Of a stretch of DNA of 64,000 nucleotides, positions 8,805-18,625 are shown one piece after another. The DNA comes from Streptococcus sp. 263_SSPC (GTDB lineage Bacteria > Bacillota > Bacilli > Lactobacillales > Aerococcaceae), in NCBI RefSeq assembly GCF_001071995.1, contig NZ_JVNU01000027.1, forward strand, positions 1 through 64,000, given 5' to 3'. Made by a program: the position numbers and the translations under genes. Under the pieces are notes generated by a model. It saw only the letters and a program-made list of their open reading frames with translations, made no database searches and was not told where the DNA came from. How positions within the stretch are numbered: the stretch's first letter is position 1; every line of letters begins with the position of its first letter.

Positions 8805-9395
8805 CTAGTTCCACACATCTACACTATCAGTATTCAACACCGAAACAATCTCATGTCCTTTGAATAAGATAATATAGTCTGTTGGTAAATGCATCACTTC
8901 ATATAATTCTGGATAATCTGGAAAGATTTCATACGCTTGATTTCGTTCTAGCGGTTGCGGATCAATCGTTTGATCAATTGGAGCAATATACCAAGTTTCA
9001 TCATCAAAACGATGCGCATACCACTCGTCCACTTCAAACGTATGGTTCGCAATCACTAACGGTCCATCAAAGCGGAATGGAATTAAACGTCCTAATGTTT
9101 TCGTACGTTTTCCAGTTTGAATCGTTTTACGAATGATATCTAAGAAATAAGAGAAATCTTCAACCCATTCATCTAGTAGTTTATGTTCGTAATTTTGAAC
9201 AACCACTTGGAAATCTTCCCCTTTTGGAATGACTTTCACTTGTCCATAATGGATTGGAATTAAAGTGTCGACTTCGTCCCAATTCTCCTCAAAATACTCT
9301 TCTACGAAAGTAAGCATATCTTCTGCTTCTTTTTGATACTCTTCATCAGCCACTAAAATCAGACGGTGACCATTCACTTCACGAATAAATTCCAT
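8805..9395 (-). CDS. unrecognised 196-aa cytoplasmic protein
   Basis: I do not recognise this family. The protein is acidic and soluble, rich in aromatic residues, and has no signal or membrane segment. Notable stretches are VEEYFEENWDEVDTLIPIHY near the N-terminus and RFDDETWYIAPIDQTIDP past the middle. The open frame runs to 9587, but the chosen ATG at 9395 follows AAAGGAGAGA and avoids overlapping the divergent mvaA. It is divergent from mvaA across about 115 bp and lies 21 nt before the thioesterase, so a shared transcript with that gene is likely. Confidence 0.8.
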   Translation of the reverse strand: MEFIREVNGHRLILVADEEYQKEAEDMLTFVEEYFEENWDEVDTLIPIHYGQVKVIPKGEDFQVVVQNYEHKLLDEWVEDFSYFLDIIRKTIQTGKRTKTLGRLIPFRFDGPLVIANHTFEVDEWYAHRFDDETWYIAPIDQTIDPQPLERNQAYEIFPDYPELYEVMHLPTDYIILFKGHEIVSVLNTDSVDVWN

Positions 9396-9475
9396 AAAAT
9401 CTCTCCTTTCACGTTTACTAGTGTACCTCATTTTCGAAAAATTTACCTGTATCATACCCGCAAACTGTAAAAATT

Positions 9476-9484
9476 TGTTATACT
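9476..9484 (+). promoter_or_regulatory. mvaA extended -10 promoter
   Basis: The sequence TG-T-TATACT is an extended -10 element 28 bp before the mvaA ATG. No good -35 is seen, as is usual for this promoter class. Confidence 0.5.
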
Positions 9485-9511
9485 GAATGAAAGCAAGAAA
9501 GGAGCACATCG

Positions 9512-10792
9512 ATGCAAAATAACCCTTTTTACAAGTTTTATCAAAAGTCTCTTGAAGAAAGAAAAGAAACTTTATTAAATCATCCAAACTTATCGAACGA
9601 AGCTAAAGCACTACTCGAAAAAGGTCTTGAACTTCCAGAGTCCATTGCTAACCAAATGGTCGAAAATCAAATTGAAGTATACGGCCTTCCGTATGGAATC
9701 GTTCCAGAATTAATCGTGAACGAGAAAAGCTATATTGTTCCAATGGTAACGGAAGAACCTTCTGTAATTGCCGCAGCAAGCTATGCCTCAAAACTAATCA
9801 ACTTAGCTGGTGGAACTACAACGATTCAAGAAAAGCGTGAAATGATTGGAGAAATTGCCATTGTAAAATCTCCTCTAACACTTGAAGAAGTAAAAACTAA
9901 ACTAGAACAACAAAGAGAATCGCTCTTTACGATTGCGAATAATGCTCATCCTTCTATCGTGAAACGTGGCGGAGGAATCCGAGAAATATGGGTCGAAGAA
10001 AAATCTACTGACAAAGAAAAATTTTATATTTTCTACGTTTCTGTGGATACAAAGGAAGCGATGGGAGCAAATATGCTGAACACCATCCTAGAAGCGCTCG
10101 TTTCACCAATTGAAGCATTGACTGATGGCGAAAGTATTATGGCTATTCTCTCAAATCTTGCAACCAACTCAGTCGTGACAGCTAGATGTGTCCTCTCACC
10201 AAGAATCTTAGATACTAGAACAACTAAAGGTGAAGATGTAATAGATCGAATCGTTTTAGCAAGTGGATTTTCAAAAGCGGACCCTTACCGTGCAACAACG
10301 CATAATAAAGGTATTATGAATGGTATTGATTCTGTCGTTATCGCTACCGGAAATGACTGGCGCGCGATCGAAGCTGGTGCTCACGCTTATGCAAGTTTAA
10401 ACGGCCAATATCAACCACTGACAAGATGGACAAAGGATGAAGCTGGAAACTTAGTAGGTACTATCACTCTTCCACTTCCTGTTGGAACGGTTGGAGGTTC
10501 TATTTCCATTCATCCAGGCGCACAGTTTGCCCACGAGTTACTCGGTCATCCAAGCGCTATTGAATTAGCTGGAATTATTGCCTCGACTGGTTTAGCGCAA
10601 AACCTTGCTGCTGTACGAGCTCTTGTGACTGACGGCATTCAAAAAGGACATATGCGACTCCAAGCCAAATCATTGGGACTTGCTGTTGGCGCAACAGAAG
10701 AAGAACTTCCACTTCTGATGAACTTACTCGCTAAAGCCCCACACCTAAATCAAGAAACTGCAAAATCTTTATTAGAAGAATTAAGAAAATAA
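9512..10792 (+). CDS. mvaA: hydroxymethylglutaryl-CoA reductase (class II)
   Basis: This enzyme converts HMG-CoA to mevalonate for isoprenoid synthesis; lactic acid bacteria and relatives use the class II, degradative-type enzyme in this direction. At 426 aa it is full length. The catalytic residues align with the Pseudomonas mevalonii enzyme one residue earlier: E82 (TEEPSVIAA), K266 (NKGIMNG), D282 (GNDWRAIEAG) and H380 (QKGHMRLQ). The substrate motif ENQIEVYGLPYGI is at about 51-63. AAAGGAG lies 8 nt before the ATG. It is one of the few plus-strand genes. mvaS and the rest of the pathway are not in the window. Confidence 0.97.
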   Translation: MQNNPFYKFYQKSLEERKETLLNHPNLSNEAKALLEKGLELPESIANQMVENQIEVYGLPYGIVPELIVNEKSYIVPMVTEEPSVIAAASYASKLINLAGGTTTIQEKREMIGEIAIVKSPLTLEEVKTKLEQQRESLFTIANNAHPSIVKRGGGIREIWVEEKSTDKEKFYIFYVSVDTKEAMGANMLNTILEALVSPIEALTDGESIMAILSNLATNSVVTARCVLSPRILDTRTTKGEDVIDRIVLASGFSKADPYRATTHNKGIMNGIDSVVIATGNDWRAIEAGAHAYASLNGQYQPLTRWTKDEAGNLVGTITLPLPVGTVGGSISIHPGAQFAHELLGHPSAIELAGIIASTGLAQNLAAVRALVTDGIQKGHMRLQAKSLGLAVGATEEELPLLMNLLAKAPHLNQETAKSLLEELRK

Positions 10793-10797
10793 AAAAT

Positions 10798-10828
10798 AGA
10801 CTTCCCTAGCCCTATGCTAAGGAAGTCT
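10798..10828. terminator. bidirectional terminator between mvaA and apt
   Basis: A 13-bp stem with one G-U pair (10798-10810 and 10816-10828) has U-rich tails in both directions. It serves mvaA on the plus strand and the long apt-ended operon on the minus strand. Confidence 0.85.
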
Positions 10829-10840
10829 TCTTTATTTAGA

Positions 10841-11368
10841 TTATCTTTCGTCTTCAGTATATTCCATTAATGTGAAGATGTCATATTCGCTAATTTTTTC
10901 GCGACCTTTCAAGTCTGTTAACTCTACTAAGAACGCTAACCCAACTACTTCACCGCCAAGTTTTTCAACTAATTTTGCAGCGGCAGCCATTGTTCCACCT
11001 GTTGCTAATAAGTCGTCACAGATAAGAACTTTTTGGCCAGGTTTTACAGCATCTTTGTGTAAGTGTAACTCTGCTGAACCATATTCTAAATCATATTCAA
11101 CAGCCACTGTTTCACGAGGTAATTTTCCTTTTTTACGAGCTGGCGCAAAACCAATTCCTAATTCGTACGCTACGGGACATCCAACGATAAATCCACGTGC
11201 TTCAGGTCCAACAATCATTTCAGCACCAATTTTACGTGCATAGTCAACGATTTGTTGTGTTGCGTATTGGTATGCTTTACCGTTAGCCATTAATGGTGAA
11301 ATATCACGGAAAATAATACCCTCTTTAGGATAGTTTGGAACACTAGCAATATATTCTTTCAAGTTCAT
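10841..11368 (-). CDS. apt: adenine phosphoribosyltransferase
   Basis: Apt salvages adenine to AMP using PRPP. The 175-aa protein is full length. The PRPP-binding motif [13 protein letters not shown] is at residues 114-126, and the adenine-recognition region includes [26 protein letters not shown] precedes the ATG. It is the last gene of the run obg-acyltransferase-rnz-SDR-recJ-apt, 15 nt behind recJ, and ends at a strong terminator. The recJ-apt pairing is common in Firmicutes. Confidence 0.97.
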   Translation of the reverse strand: MNLKEYIASVPNYPKEGIIFRDISPLMANGKAYQYATQQIVDYARKIGAEMIVGPEARGFIVGCPVAYELGIGFAPARKKGKLPRETVAVEYDLEYGSAELHLHKDAVKPGQKVLICDDLLATGGTMAAAAKLVEKLGGEVVGLAFLVELTDLKGREKISEYDIFTLMEYTEDER

Positions 11369-11383
11369 TGAGAACTCCTCCTT

Positions 11384-13708
11384 TTATTTACCTTGTTGTG
11401 AGTCCATCCAACTTTTTAGTTCTTGGAACTGGCTATAGTTGAATTTCTTTTCAAGCAACATTTGTTCATTTAACTTTTTCAATAAGGTTGACTCTTCTAA
11501 GTCATTTGTTTTTGGACTTTCGTTAATCATTAAATGTCCATCTACTATTTTAACAAATTCCAACTCAAAAAACACTTTTAATATCACTCGGAATTGTTCG
11601 ACTGGAATTTTTAGGAATCCAGCAACCGAAACTAGTTTTTCATTGTAAGGAATTTGTCCATGTGATTGGATATATTTATACACACTACCAAATTTAGGCT
11701 TATCTGGAATCCCAGTTGTCACAACTGAATTCTTCGTATACGCGATGACATAAAGCGGTTGTGGCCATTCTATTTTAAAGAAGGCTTCCACTTCGTCCAT
11801 CTTTTCTGGTAGGTCGAATAAAACAATTGCTTTAGCAGTTGGGATTTCGTTTGCAGCTACAAAGGATGCAAAATCCATCACGCTTGAAGTACTTGGAATT
11901 CTTGTTTCTAGCTCCTTCAAGAACACTTCGTTTGTTGCTAGATAAAGTGCATTGTCAACAGCTAGATGATCTTTTGTAATCTTAGAAGTACGCCAGTCGA
12001 TAACGACTCTACCTTTAACAGCGATATCTTTTACCAATAATTGAGGGAGGCGATTATTTTGCCAATCATTAATCTCTAAAGTACCAGCAATACTAATCTT
12101 CGTATCTGGTTGAAGAGAAGCTGCCCATTCTCCTTTACTAAAGGCCATCGCTTGAAGTGTGTTTGAAGAATTGGACTCTTTCAAATTAAGTTTCAAGTGC
12201 TGTTTATCCGCACCGAGTAATTGAGTCGAAGCTACTTGAATCCCTTCTACAGAAACGACTGGTTCTGGGTTATCCGTACCAAAAGGTTTTAAACTGGCTA
12301 ATGATTCAATCCAATCAACTGTAATGTCTTTTAATGAAAGAACTTCATCAATCGTTAACGTAGCCTTCGCATCTAATAAGTCTCGATGGTCTTTCGCGTA
12401 TTGTTCTAGTCCCTCGATAATCGTTGGAAGCATAATCGTTTCAACTGTCAATCCAGCAGCCATATGATGTCCACCGAATTTTAGAAGATGATCTTTCACA
12501 CTAGTTAACGCATCATAGAGATTAAATTCTCCAAATGAACGACCGCTACCTTTTGCTGTTAAGCCGTCTCCACTTATTCCTAAAACGATGGTTGGTTTTC
12601 CTGTCTGTTCAACGATTCGACTCGCTACAATTCCAAGAACGCCTTCATGCCAACCTGGTTGAGCTAACACAAGGAGTGGTTGATTCATCTGTTCTTGAAT
12701 GATCGGAGTGGCTTCTTCGACGATTTGATTTACGATAGCTTGACGTCTTTCGTTTTCTGATTGCATGAAATCAACAATACTTTGTGCTTCTTCATCGTCA
12801 AATGTTGTCAGCAATTGAACTCCTGGAGTGGCATCTCCAAGGCGACCTAGCGCATTTAAACGCGGTCCGATTTGGAAACCAATCGTCTTTTCATCTAATT
12901 TATCCACTTTAACGGATAACTTCTCAATGAGTGTCACAAGCCCAATACGCTGTGTTTGTTTCATTTGAGCAATTCCTAGTTTAGCAATCGTTCTATTTTC
13001 GTCTGTAAGGCTCACTAAGTCCGCAATCGTTCCAATAGCAGCTAATTCTACCATTTCCTCTGGAAACTCTCCTAGAAGCGCATGAGCAAGCTTAAAAGCT
13101 ACTCCAGCACCAGATAAGTCTCCACATGGGTAGTTTGCCTCTGGATGACGTGGATGGACAACTGCATAAGCTTCTGGAATTTCACTTGGAATTTCATGGT
13201 GATCCGTTAAAATCACATCACAGCCATTCTCCATCGCATAGCGAATTGGTTCATGCGCTGCAATCCCACAGTCTACAGTAATAATAAGCGTATGGCCTTC
13301 TTCAAGTGCGCGCTTAAATGCTGGAATATTTGGGCCATAGCCATCTGTAAAGCGATTCGGTAAATAGTACGATACTTGAGCTCCTAGCATTTCAAGAGTT
13401 TCGTAGAGAATCGTTGTACTTGTAATTCCGTCAGCATCATAGTCGCCATATATATGAATCAATTCACCATTTTCAATGGCTTCTTGAATTCGCCCTACCG
13501 CTTTATCCATATCATGTAATAGGAATGGGTCGTGGATTAGATGTGGTGTTGGCGAAAGAAATTCTTGCAACTCTTCTGCTGTTTGAATCCCACGTTCCAC
13601 ACATAAGCGAACGAGATTTTCAGATACGCCACTTTCACTGGAAAGAGACGTTACAAGTCCTTCATCCACATTCTCTTTTAACTTCCATGCATAATTTGCA
13701 AAACTCAT
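11384..13708 (-). CDS. recJ: single-stranded-DNA-specific exonuclease RecJ
   Basis: RecJ is a 5'-3' ssDNA exonuclease in recombination and base-excision repair. The protein is 774 aa. The DHH phosphoesterase domain shows D89, D91 and D93 (YGDYDADGI), D146 (VDCGIA) and the DHH triplet at 169-171. The DHHA1 domain carries the GGHHMAAG signature, followed by an OB-like region. A Firmicutes-type C-terminal extension (about 560-774) follows, ending in a winged-helix-like region. It is packed between the SDR gene (12 nt) and apt. Confidence 0.96.
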   Translation of the reverse strand: MSFANYAWKLKENVDEGLVTSLSSESGVSENLVRLCVERGIQTAEELQEFLSPTPHLIHDPFLLHDMDKAVGRIQEAIENGELIHIYGDYDADGITSTTILYETLEMLGAQVSYYLPNRFTDGYGPNIPAFKRALEEGHTLIITVDCGIAAHEPIRYAMENGCDVILTDHHEIPSEIPEAYAVVHPRHPEANYPCGDLSGAGVAFKLAHALLGEFPEEMVELAAIGTIADLVSLTDENRTIAKLGIAQMKQTQRIGLVTLIEKLSVKVDKLDEKTIGFQIGPRLNALGRLGDATPGVQLLTTFDDEEAQSIVDFMQSENERRQAIVNQIVEEATPIIQEQMNQPLLVLAQPGWHEGVLGIVASRIVEQTGKPTIVLGISGDGLTAKGSGRSFGEFNLYDALTSVKDHLLKFGGHHMAAGLTVETIMLPTIIEGLEQYAKDHRDLLDAKATLTIDEVLSLKDITVDWIESLASLKPFGTDNPEPVVSVEGIQVASTQLLGADKQHLKLNLKESNSSNTLQAMAFSKGEWAASLQPDTKISIAGTLEINDWQNNRLPQLLVKDIAVKGRVVIDWRTSKITKDHLAVDNALYLATNEVFLKELETRIPSTSSVMDFASFVAANEIPTAKAIVLFDLPEKMDEVEAFFKIEWPQPLYVIAYTKNSVVTTGIPDKPKFGSVYKYIQSHGQIPYNEKLVSVAGFLKIPVEQFRVILKVFFELEFVKIVDGHLMINESPKTNDLEESTLLKKLNEQMLLEKKFNYSQFQELKSWMDSQQGK

Positions 13709-13720
13709 CGTACACCTCCT

Positions 13721-14518
13721 CTACTTTTTATTGAAAATACTCCCTAATAGTCTATCTCCTATTTTTGGGAATAACACATTTAATTTACTTGCAAAGTTCA
13801 TTGCTTTTGGCAAATTCACTTCACGTTTTTCTTTTTCAATTCCTTTAACAACTTCTCCTGCTACCTTCGCTGGATCTAATACTACAGCGCCTAATTGCTC
13901 TAAGTATTTTCCAGTTGGCTCGGCTTTATCAAAGAAGTCTGTCGCAATCGGACCAGGATTTACAGTCATCACATGGATACCATAAGGTTTTAATTCCAAA
14001 CGAAGTGCATTCGAATACCCTAATACTCCAAATTTAGTTGCTGAATAAACGGATGATTTTACCGTTGCCGATTTTCCAGCTTGAGAAGCGATATTCACAA
14101 TTACTCCGCCCTTATCTTCAATAAACCTAGGTACAAAATGCTGAGTGATTTTAATTAATGTATTCAAGTTTAACTGAAGCATTTGATTAATCTCAGATTC
14201 ACTTAAGTCTTTAGCTAATTTAAGGTAGCCAAGGCCAGCATTGTTGATGACCATCGTAATTTTGTATGCTTCATCAAGAGTTGCTAATAATTCTTGAACA
14301 GACGCATCATCGGTTAAATCACACGAATAAATATCGACAGGTTTAGACGTGTTCAATTTGCACTCCGCAGCTACTTGTTCTAGTTTAGTAGTGTTTCGAG
14401 CCACAAGAATCAGTTGCACATCTCTTTTAGCTAATTCCAATGCGATTTGTGCGCCAAGCCCACCACTAGCTCCGGTCACAAGAGCTACTTGATTTGTAAA
14501 CCATTTAGCATCCTTCAT
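13721..14518 (-). CDS. SDR-family oxidoreductase (YqjQ-like)
   Basis: This 265-aa short-chain dehydrogenase has the classical features: [18 protein letters not shown] (nucleotide binding), NNAGLGYLK, and the catalytic Ser with YSATKFG (Tyr and Lys). An AAAGGA site supports the ATG at 14518 over an in-frame TTG at 14536. The start overlaps the end of rnz by 14 nt, which suggests translational coupling. The C-terminal [20 protein letters not shown] is typical of the DltE/YqjQ subgroup. The substrate is unknown. It lies in the conserved rnz-SDR-recJ order. Confidence 0.9.
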   Translation of the reverse strand: MKDAKWFTNQVALVTGASGGLGAQIALELAKRDVQLILVARNTTKLEQVAAECKLNTSKPVDIYSCDLTDDASVQELLATLDEAYKITMVINNAGLGYLKLAKDLSESEINQMLQLNLNTLIKITQHFVPRFIEDKGGVIVNIASQAGKSATVKSSVYSATKFGVLGYSNALRLELKPYGIHVMTVNPGPIATDFFDKAEPTGKYLEQLGAVVLDPAKVAGEVVKGIEKEKREVNLPKAMNFASKLNVLFPKIGDRLLGSIFNKK

Positions 14519-15449
14519 GATGTTTAATCCTTTCAACAGTCACAATGTCGAAGTCTTTGACAACTTGAACATTATCAAAAATCTTTTTAGCCTCGTCTTC
14601 TAAGTCTTGGGATTGTTTCCCAAGATAGCGAGCACTGATATGCGTTAATAAAAGTCGCTTCACTTCAGCATTTTTAGCAACTTCAGCCGCTTGAAGACTT
14701 GTTGAATGGAAATGGCGATAGGCTTGTTGCCCTTTATCTCCTTCGTAAGTCGCCTCGTGAACGAGAACGTCCGAACGATAGGCTAAGATTTCACTAGCTT
14801 CACATTTACGAGTATCCCCGCAAATGGTCACAACTCGTCCTTTAATATCCGGAGAAATATAATCTTTTCCATTCACGACAGTTCCATCTTCTAGAGTAAT
14901 CGTCTCACCTTTTTTCAACTTACCAAAGAGTGGCCCAAAAGGAATTCCTAACTCTTTTAGACGGTCTGCTTGCAGTTCGCCTGGTTGATCCTTTTCTGTC
15001 ACACGGAATCCATATGAAGGAATCCCATGTTCGAGTCGCTTCATTTCTACTTTAAAATGTTTATCTTCGAAAAGAAGACCTTCTTTTTCAAATTCAACTA
15101 CTTTTAAAGGATATCCTAATTTAGAACAAGAAGCTTGAATCGTCGTGTCGATAAAGTTCTTAATTCCTTTAGGACCATAGAGGGTTAAATCATCTTCTCC
15201 TCCTTGAAAAGAACGACTAGTCAGTAGTCCAGGTAACCCAAAGATATGATCTCCGTGCATATGTGTAATGAAAATCTTCTTGATTTTTCCTGGACGAATA
15301 TTTGTATTTAAAATTTGTTGCTGTGTAGCTTCTCCGCAATCGAATAACCACACTTCATTAATCTCATCGAGAAGCTTTAATGCAATTGAAGTGACGTTTC
15401 TCATTTTAGAAGGCACGCCAGCACCTGTACCTAGAAATTGCAATTCCAT
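14505..15449 (-). CDS. rnz: ribonuclease Z
   Basis: RNase Z is the zinc endonuclease that trims tRNA precursor 3' ends, mainly those lacking an encoded CCA. This 314-aa beta-lactamase-fold protein shows the [13 protein letters not shown] motif (H63, H65, D67, H68) and the later HEATY and HISARY metal-binding elements. GDTRKC carries another metal-bridging Asp. The stop of the upstream acyltransferase gene is 1 nt before its ATG, and its own end overlaps the SDR gene. cca, whose product adds CCA, is elsewhere in this window (62245-63477). Confidence 0.96.
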   Translation of the reverse strand: MELQFLGTGAGVPSKMRNVTSIALKLLDEINEVWLFDCGEATQQQILNTNIRPGKIKKIFITHMHGDHIFGLPGLLTSRSFQGGEDDLTLYGPKGIKNFIDTTIQASCSKLGYPLKVVEFEKEGLLFEDKHFKVEMKRLEHGIPSYGFRVTEKDQPGELQADRLKELGIPFGPLFGKLKKGETITLEDGTVVNGKDYISPDIKGRVVTICGDTRKCEASEILAYRSDVLVHEATYEGDKGQQAYRHFHSTSLQAAEVAKNAEVKRLLLTHISARYLGKQSQDLEDEAKKIFDNVQVVKDFDIVTVERIKHHEGC

Positions 15450-15450
15450 T

Positions 15451-17280
15451 TTAATTTCCTCTCAATGTTTCATAAATTTTTTTCGCAAAGAAGAGTGCTT
15501 CTTCATGAGCCCCTACTTCTGTTACATATGATTTATGTGAATAGAACCAATCTTGATCTTTTGAATATTCATTCCAGTCAAGAACATGAACATTCGAATA
15601 CTTCTCGCTAACTGCTTCGTAAACGTTATTCACATCATCTCTCCATGTTTTAGACGTTGTAGTCGTCACGAGGAAGATTTGTTTTTCCATACCGATTCGT
15701 TTCAATTCACGTTCCAATTGTCCTTTTGTAAAGGCACTATTGGCACCAAACATTAATACAACAATGTCATTTAATTGATTCTTCGATTTCAATTCGTTAA
15801 TCGTCGAAGATAAATCCGTTACTTGTGCAATCGGTGTTGCATGCATCACAGCGTTTGGATAAATCGTTGCTAGTTCATTCGCAATTGCAAGAAGCGATTG
15901 ATCCCCGATAAAGGTAATTGAACTATTACTACTAAAGACTGTTTCTTCACGTGTTAATCCAACCACATTATTAATGGTCTTCAATAATTTTTTATCCGTT
16001 TGTTGTGTGTTATCCACAATTGTTTGGTTCGTATGGATTAATTCTGTAAGAGTGGCCTCTTGTTCAGATAGTTTACTTGTAGACTGTACGAGCCCTACCG
16101 CTAAAATGATGAGTGGTACTGCACAGATTCCAAATAAAATTTGTTTTCCATAAGCTGTTTTTTCATTCAATAGCCCCATCAATTTACGGACTATTTGAAG
16201 ATAACGTCTCTTCTCGAATACTTGATACCAAACTTCACCAAAGAAAAGAATGAGTACCAATTGGATGATGCCGTGAATTAAATTACTTGAACCAGCAATC
16301 CCCATTTTTGCTTGGTATAACACAATAATTGGTAAGAACCATAAATAATAAGATAAACTTCTACGACCAATGACGGTTAATGGTTTGAAACGGAATAAAA
16401 TCCCCGTTCCTACTTTAGGATGCAAGCTCATCAAAATAACAGCAGCCACTGTTAAGTCAAAAAGCAGCATTCCCCCACGATACGTAATATCTTCGTTACG
16501 CCCAAGTGTAAATAACAAGATGAACATTAACACGATTGGAATTAATCTTAAATATTGCTCATATGGCACTCTAGATTTATGTTCCTTTTGGAAACGATCT
16601 AAGGGATATAGCAATGCCGTACATGAACCGATCAGCATTGAGAACAATCGAGTCCCTGTGCTCATTGTGACATACGTCAATGAGTCTGCCCCTTTATAAC
16701 TAAAAAGCATTAATCCAAACGAAGCCGTAGCTAACACCACGATAGCTACAAATAATGAATTATGCTTCTTAAGGAATAAACTTAAGAAGGCAAACACAAT
16801 CGGCCACAATAAGTAAAACTGAAAGGCCAATGAAATATACCATAAGTGTTCAAATGGATTTTCCGTTAATAAGTTTGGAATAAACGTTTGTGCTTGGAAA
16901 ATCTGCCACCAGTTATTTAGAAATATAAGACTGGAAGTAAATGACCCTCTTAAGTTCACCAACATCTCATTTTGAAACAGTGTAATATAAATGAACACTA
17001 GAACGAGCATTGCAATTAAAGGAAGCGCAATACGTGCTAGTCGTTTTAATAAAAACTGCTTCAAAGGAATCTTTCCATCGTTCATCAAACTTGTCATTAA
17101 ACGGTTTGTCATAAAGTAACCCGCTAAAATGAGGAAGATGTCCAATCCAAGAAATCCACCCGGCAAGCGATAAGAATACAGGTGATAAATAATGATACTA
17201 AGGATTCCTATCGCTCTTAGCCCGTCAAATGAAGATACGTAAAAACGTTTTTCCATCTCACTTCTATCAATCATATTCAA
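15451..17280 (-). CDS. OatA-like membrane acyltransferase with degenerate SGNH domain
   Basis: The 609-aa protein has an N-terminal acyltransferase-3 domain (about 14-370) of roughly ten membrane segments. Conserved features are [10 protein letters not shown], His33 in IIYHLYS, the R80-R83 region and EHLWYIS at 144-150. After an eleventh membrane segment (about 380-398) comes an extracellular SGNH-like domain (about 455-605), the layout of peptidoglycan O-acetyltransferase OatA. The expected nucleophile motif GDS reads GDQ (459-461). The expected DGxH block reads SHKSY (581-585), so Ser, Asp and His are all missing, while FGANSAF keeps the block-III Asn. It is either inactive in the outer domain or a divergent paralogue. 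It lies 6 nt behind obg. Confidence 0.85.
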   Translation of the reverse strand: MNMIDRSEMEKRFYVSSFDGLRAIGILSIIIYHLYSYRLPGGFLGLDIFLILAGYFMTNRLMTSLMNDGKIPLKQFLLKRLARIALPLIAMLVLVFIYITLFQNEMLVNLRGSFTSSLIFLNNWWQIFQAQTFIPNLLTENPFEHLWYISLAFQFYLLWPIVFAFLSLFLKKHNSLFVAIVVLATASFGLMLFSYKGADSLTYVTMSTGTRLFSMLIGSCTALLYPLDRFQKEHKSRVPYEQYLRLIPIVLMFILLFTLGRNEDITYRGGMLLFDLTVAAVILMSLHPKVGTGILFRFKPLTVIGRRSLSYYLWFLPIIVLYQAKMGIAGSSNLIHGIIQLVLILFFGEVWYQVFEKRRYLQIVRKLMGLLNEKTAYGKQILFGICAVPLIILAVGLVQSTSKLSEQEATLTELIHTNQTIVDNTQQTDKKLLKTINNVVGLTREETVFSSNSSITFIGDQSLLAIANELATIYPNAVMHATPIAQVTDLSSTINELKSKNQLNDIVVLMFGANSAFTKGQLERELKRIGMEKQIFLVTTTTSKTWRDDVNNVYEAVSEKYSNVHVLDWNEYSKDQDWFYSHKSYVTEVGAHEEALFFAKKIYETLRGN

Positions 17281-17286
17281 AACTCC

Positions 17287-18603
17287 TTAATCTACGAACT
17301 CGAATGAGAAGTTTAGAATACGTACTAAATCGCCATTTTCAGCGCCTTTTTCACGTAAAGTGCTATCCACACCCATTCCACGTAATTGACGTGAGAATCG
17401 CATAACAGACTCATCATGTTCCATATTTGTCATCTTGAATAGTTTTTCGATCTTGTCACCATACAGTACCCAAGTTCCATCTGGATCTCTTGTCACTTTG
17501 AATGGTGCTTCCTCTTCTTCTAATCCATAAACGATATGTGTCTCCACTACTTCTTCGTTTAATGGGAAGAATTCTGTTTCTTCTAACACTTCAGCAGTTC
17601 TAGCCAGCAATGCTTGAAGGCCTTCGCGACGGTATGCAGAAATTGGGAAAATCTCTGGCATTTCTTCGCCTTCAGCTAAACTATCTGCTAAATCTTTCTT
17701 AAACTTCTCTAAGTTTTCTTCTGCTTGAGGTTGGTCCATTTTGTTCGCCACAATCAGCATTGGACGTTCTAGTAAGCGTAAGTGATAACTTCCGAGTTCC
17801 TCTTGAATAATCTTGTAATCTTCAAAAGGATCGCGGCCTTCCATTGCGGCCATATCAATGACATGAAGTAACACTTTTGTACGTTCGATGTGTTTTAAGA
17901 AATGAATTCCAAGCCCCACACCTGTATGAGCTCCTTCAATTAACCCTGGTAAGTCTGCAACGACGAATTGCTCGCCATTTGGAGACTGCGCCATTCCTAA
18001 TTGAGGGTTTAATGTTGTAAAGTGATAGTCTGCAATTTTTGGTTTTGCACTTGAAATTACAGATAGTAAAGTCGATTTTCCTACAGATGGGAACCCAACT
18101 AAACCAACGTCAGCTAAAACTTTTAATTCTAAATCGAGTTCAAACTCTTCCCCTGGTTCACCGTTCTCAGCAATGTCTGGTGCAGGGTTTTTATGCGTTG
18201 CAAAACGGATATTTCCTCGACCACCACGGCCACCTTTAGCAACTACTACTTCTTGCCCATCTTCTACTAAGTCAGCAATCAATGCTTTCGTCTCAGCATT
18301 TCTAACGATTGTTCCTGGTGGAACTTTAACGATTAAGTCTTCTGCTCCACGGCCATACATACTCTTACTCATGCCGTTTTCACCAGGTTTTGCTTTGAAA
18401 TGACGTTTGTGACGGAAATCTAATAAGGTTCTAAGTCCTGAATCGACTTTAAAAATGACACTTCCGCCTTTACCGCCGTCTCCACCAGCCGGGCCTCCGT
18501 CTGGTACGTATTTTTCACGACGAAACGCAACCATTCCGTCTCCACCTTTTCCGGCTTTGACTTGAATCGTGGCACGATCATAAAATACTGCCATTTCATT
18601 CAC
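17287..18603 (-). CDS. obg: Obg/CgtA GTPase
   Basis: Obg is an essential GTPase linked to 50S ribosome assembly and stress signalling. The 438-aa protein has the glycine-rich Obg domain (about 5-160, with [21 protein letters not shown]). The G domain follows (G1 [10 protein letters not shown]3 DLPG, G4 NKMD), then the OCT C-terminal domain ending in [12 protein letters not shown]. Two ATGs, at 18603 and 18594, are both within reach of the GGAG ribosome-binding site, so the start is uncertain by three codons. It lies 22 nt after glyS and directly before the OatA-like gene. Confidence 0.96.
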   Translation of the reverse strand: MNEMAVFYDRATIQVKAGKGGDGMVAFRREKYVPDGGPAGGDGGKGGSVIFKVDSGLRTLLDFRHKRHFKAKPGENGMSKSMYGRGAEDLIVKVPPGTIVRNAETKALIADLVEDGQEVVVAKGGRGGRGNIRFATHKNPAPDIAENGEPGEEFELDLELKVLADVGLVGFPSVGKSTLLSVISSAKPKIADYHFTTLNPQLGMAQSPNGEQFVVADLPGLIEGAHTGVGLGIHFLKHIERTKVLLHVIDMAAMEGRDPFEDYKIIQEELGSYHLRLLERPMLIVANKMDQPQAEENLEKFKKDLADSLAEGEEMPEIFPISAYRREGLQALLARTAEVLEETEFFPLNEEVVETHIVYGLEEEEAPFKVTRDPDGTWVLYGDKIEKLFKMTNMEHDESVMRFSRQLRGMGVDSTLREKGAENGDLVRILNFSFEFVD

Positions 18604-18625
18604 TCTCCTTTCTCTTTGAGGGGTC

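Noticed and set aside
9396-9587. N-terminal extension of the 196-aa gene overlapping mvaA
   Set aside because: The internal ATG at 9395 has a strong ribosome-binding site, and the extension would run through the mvaA promoter and start.
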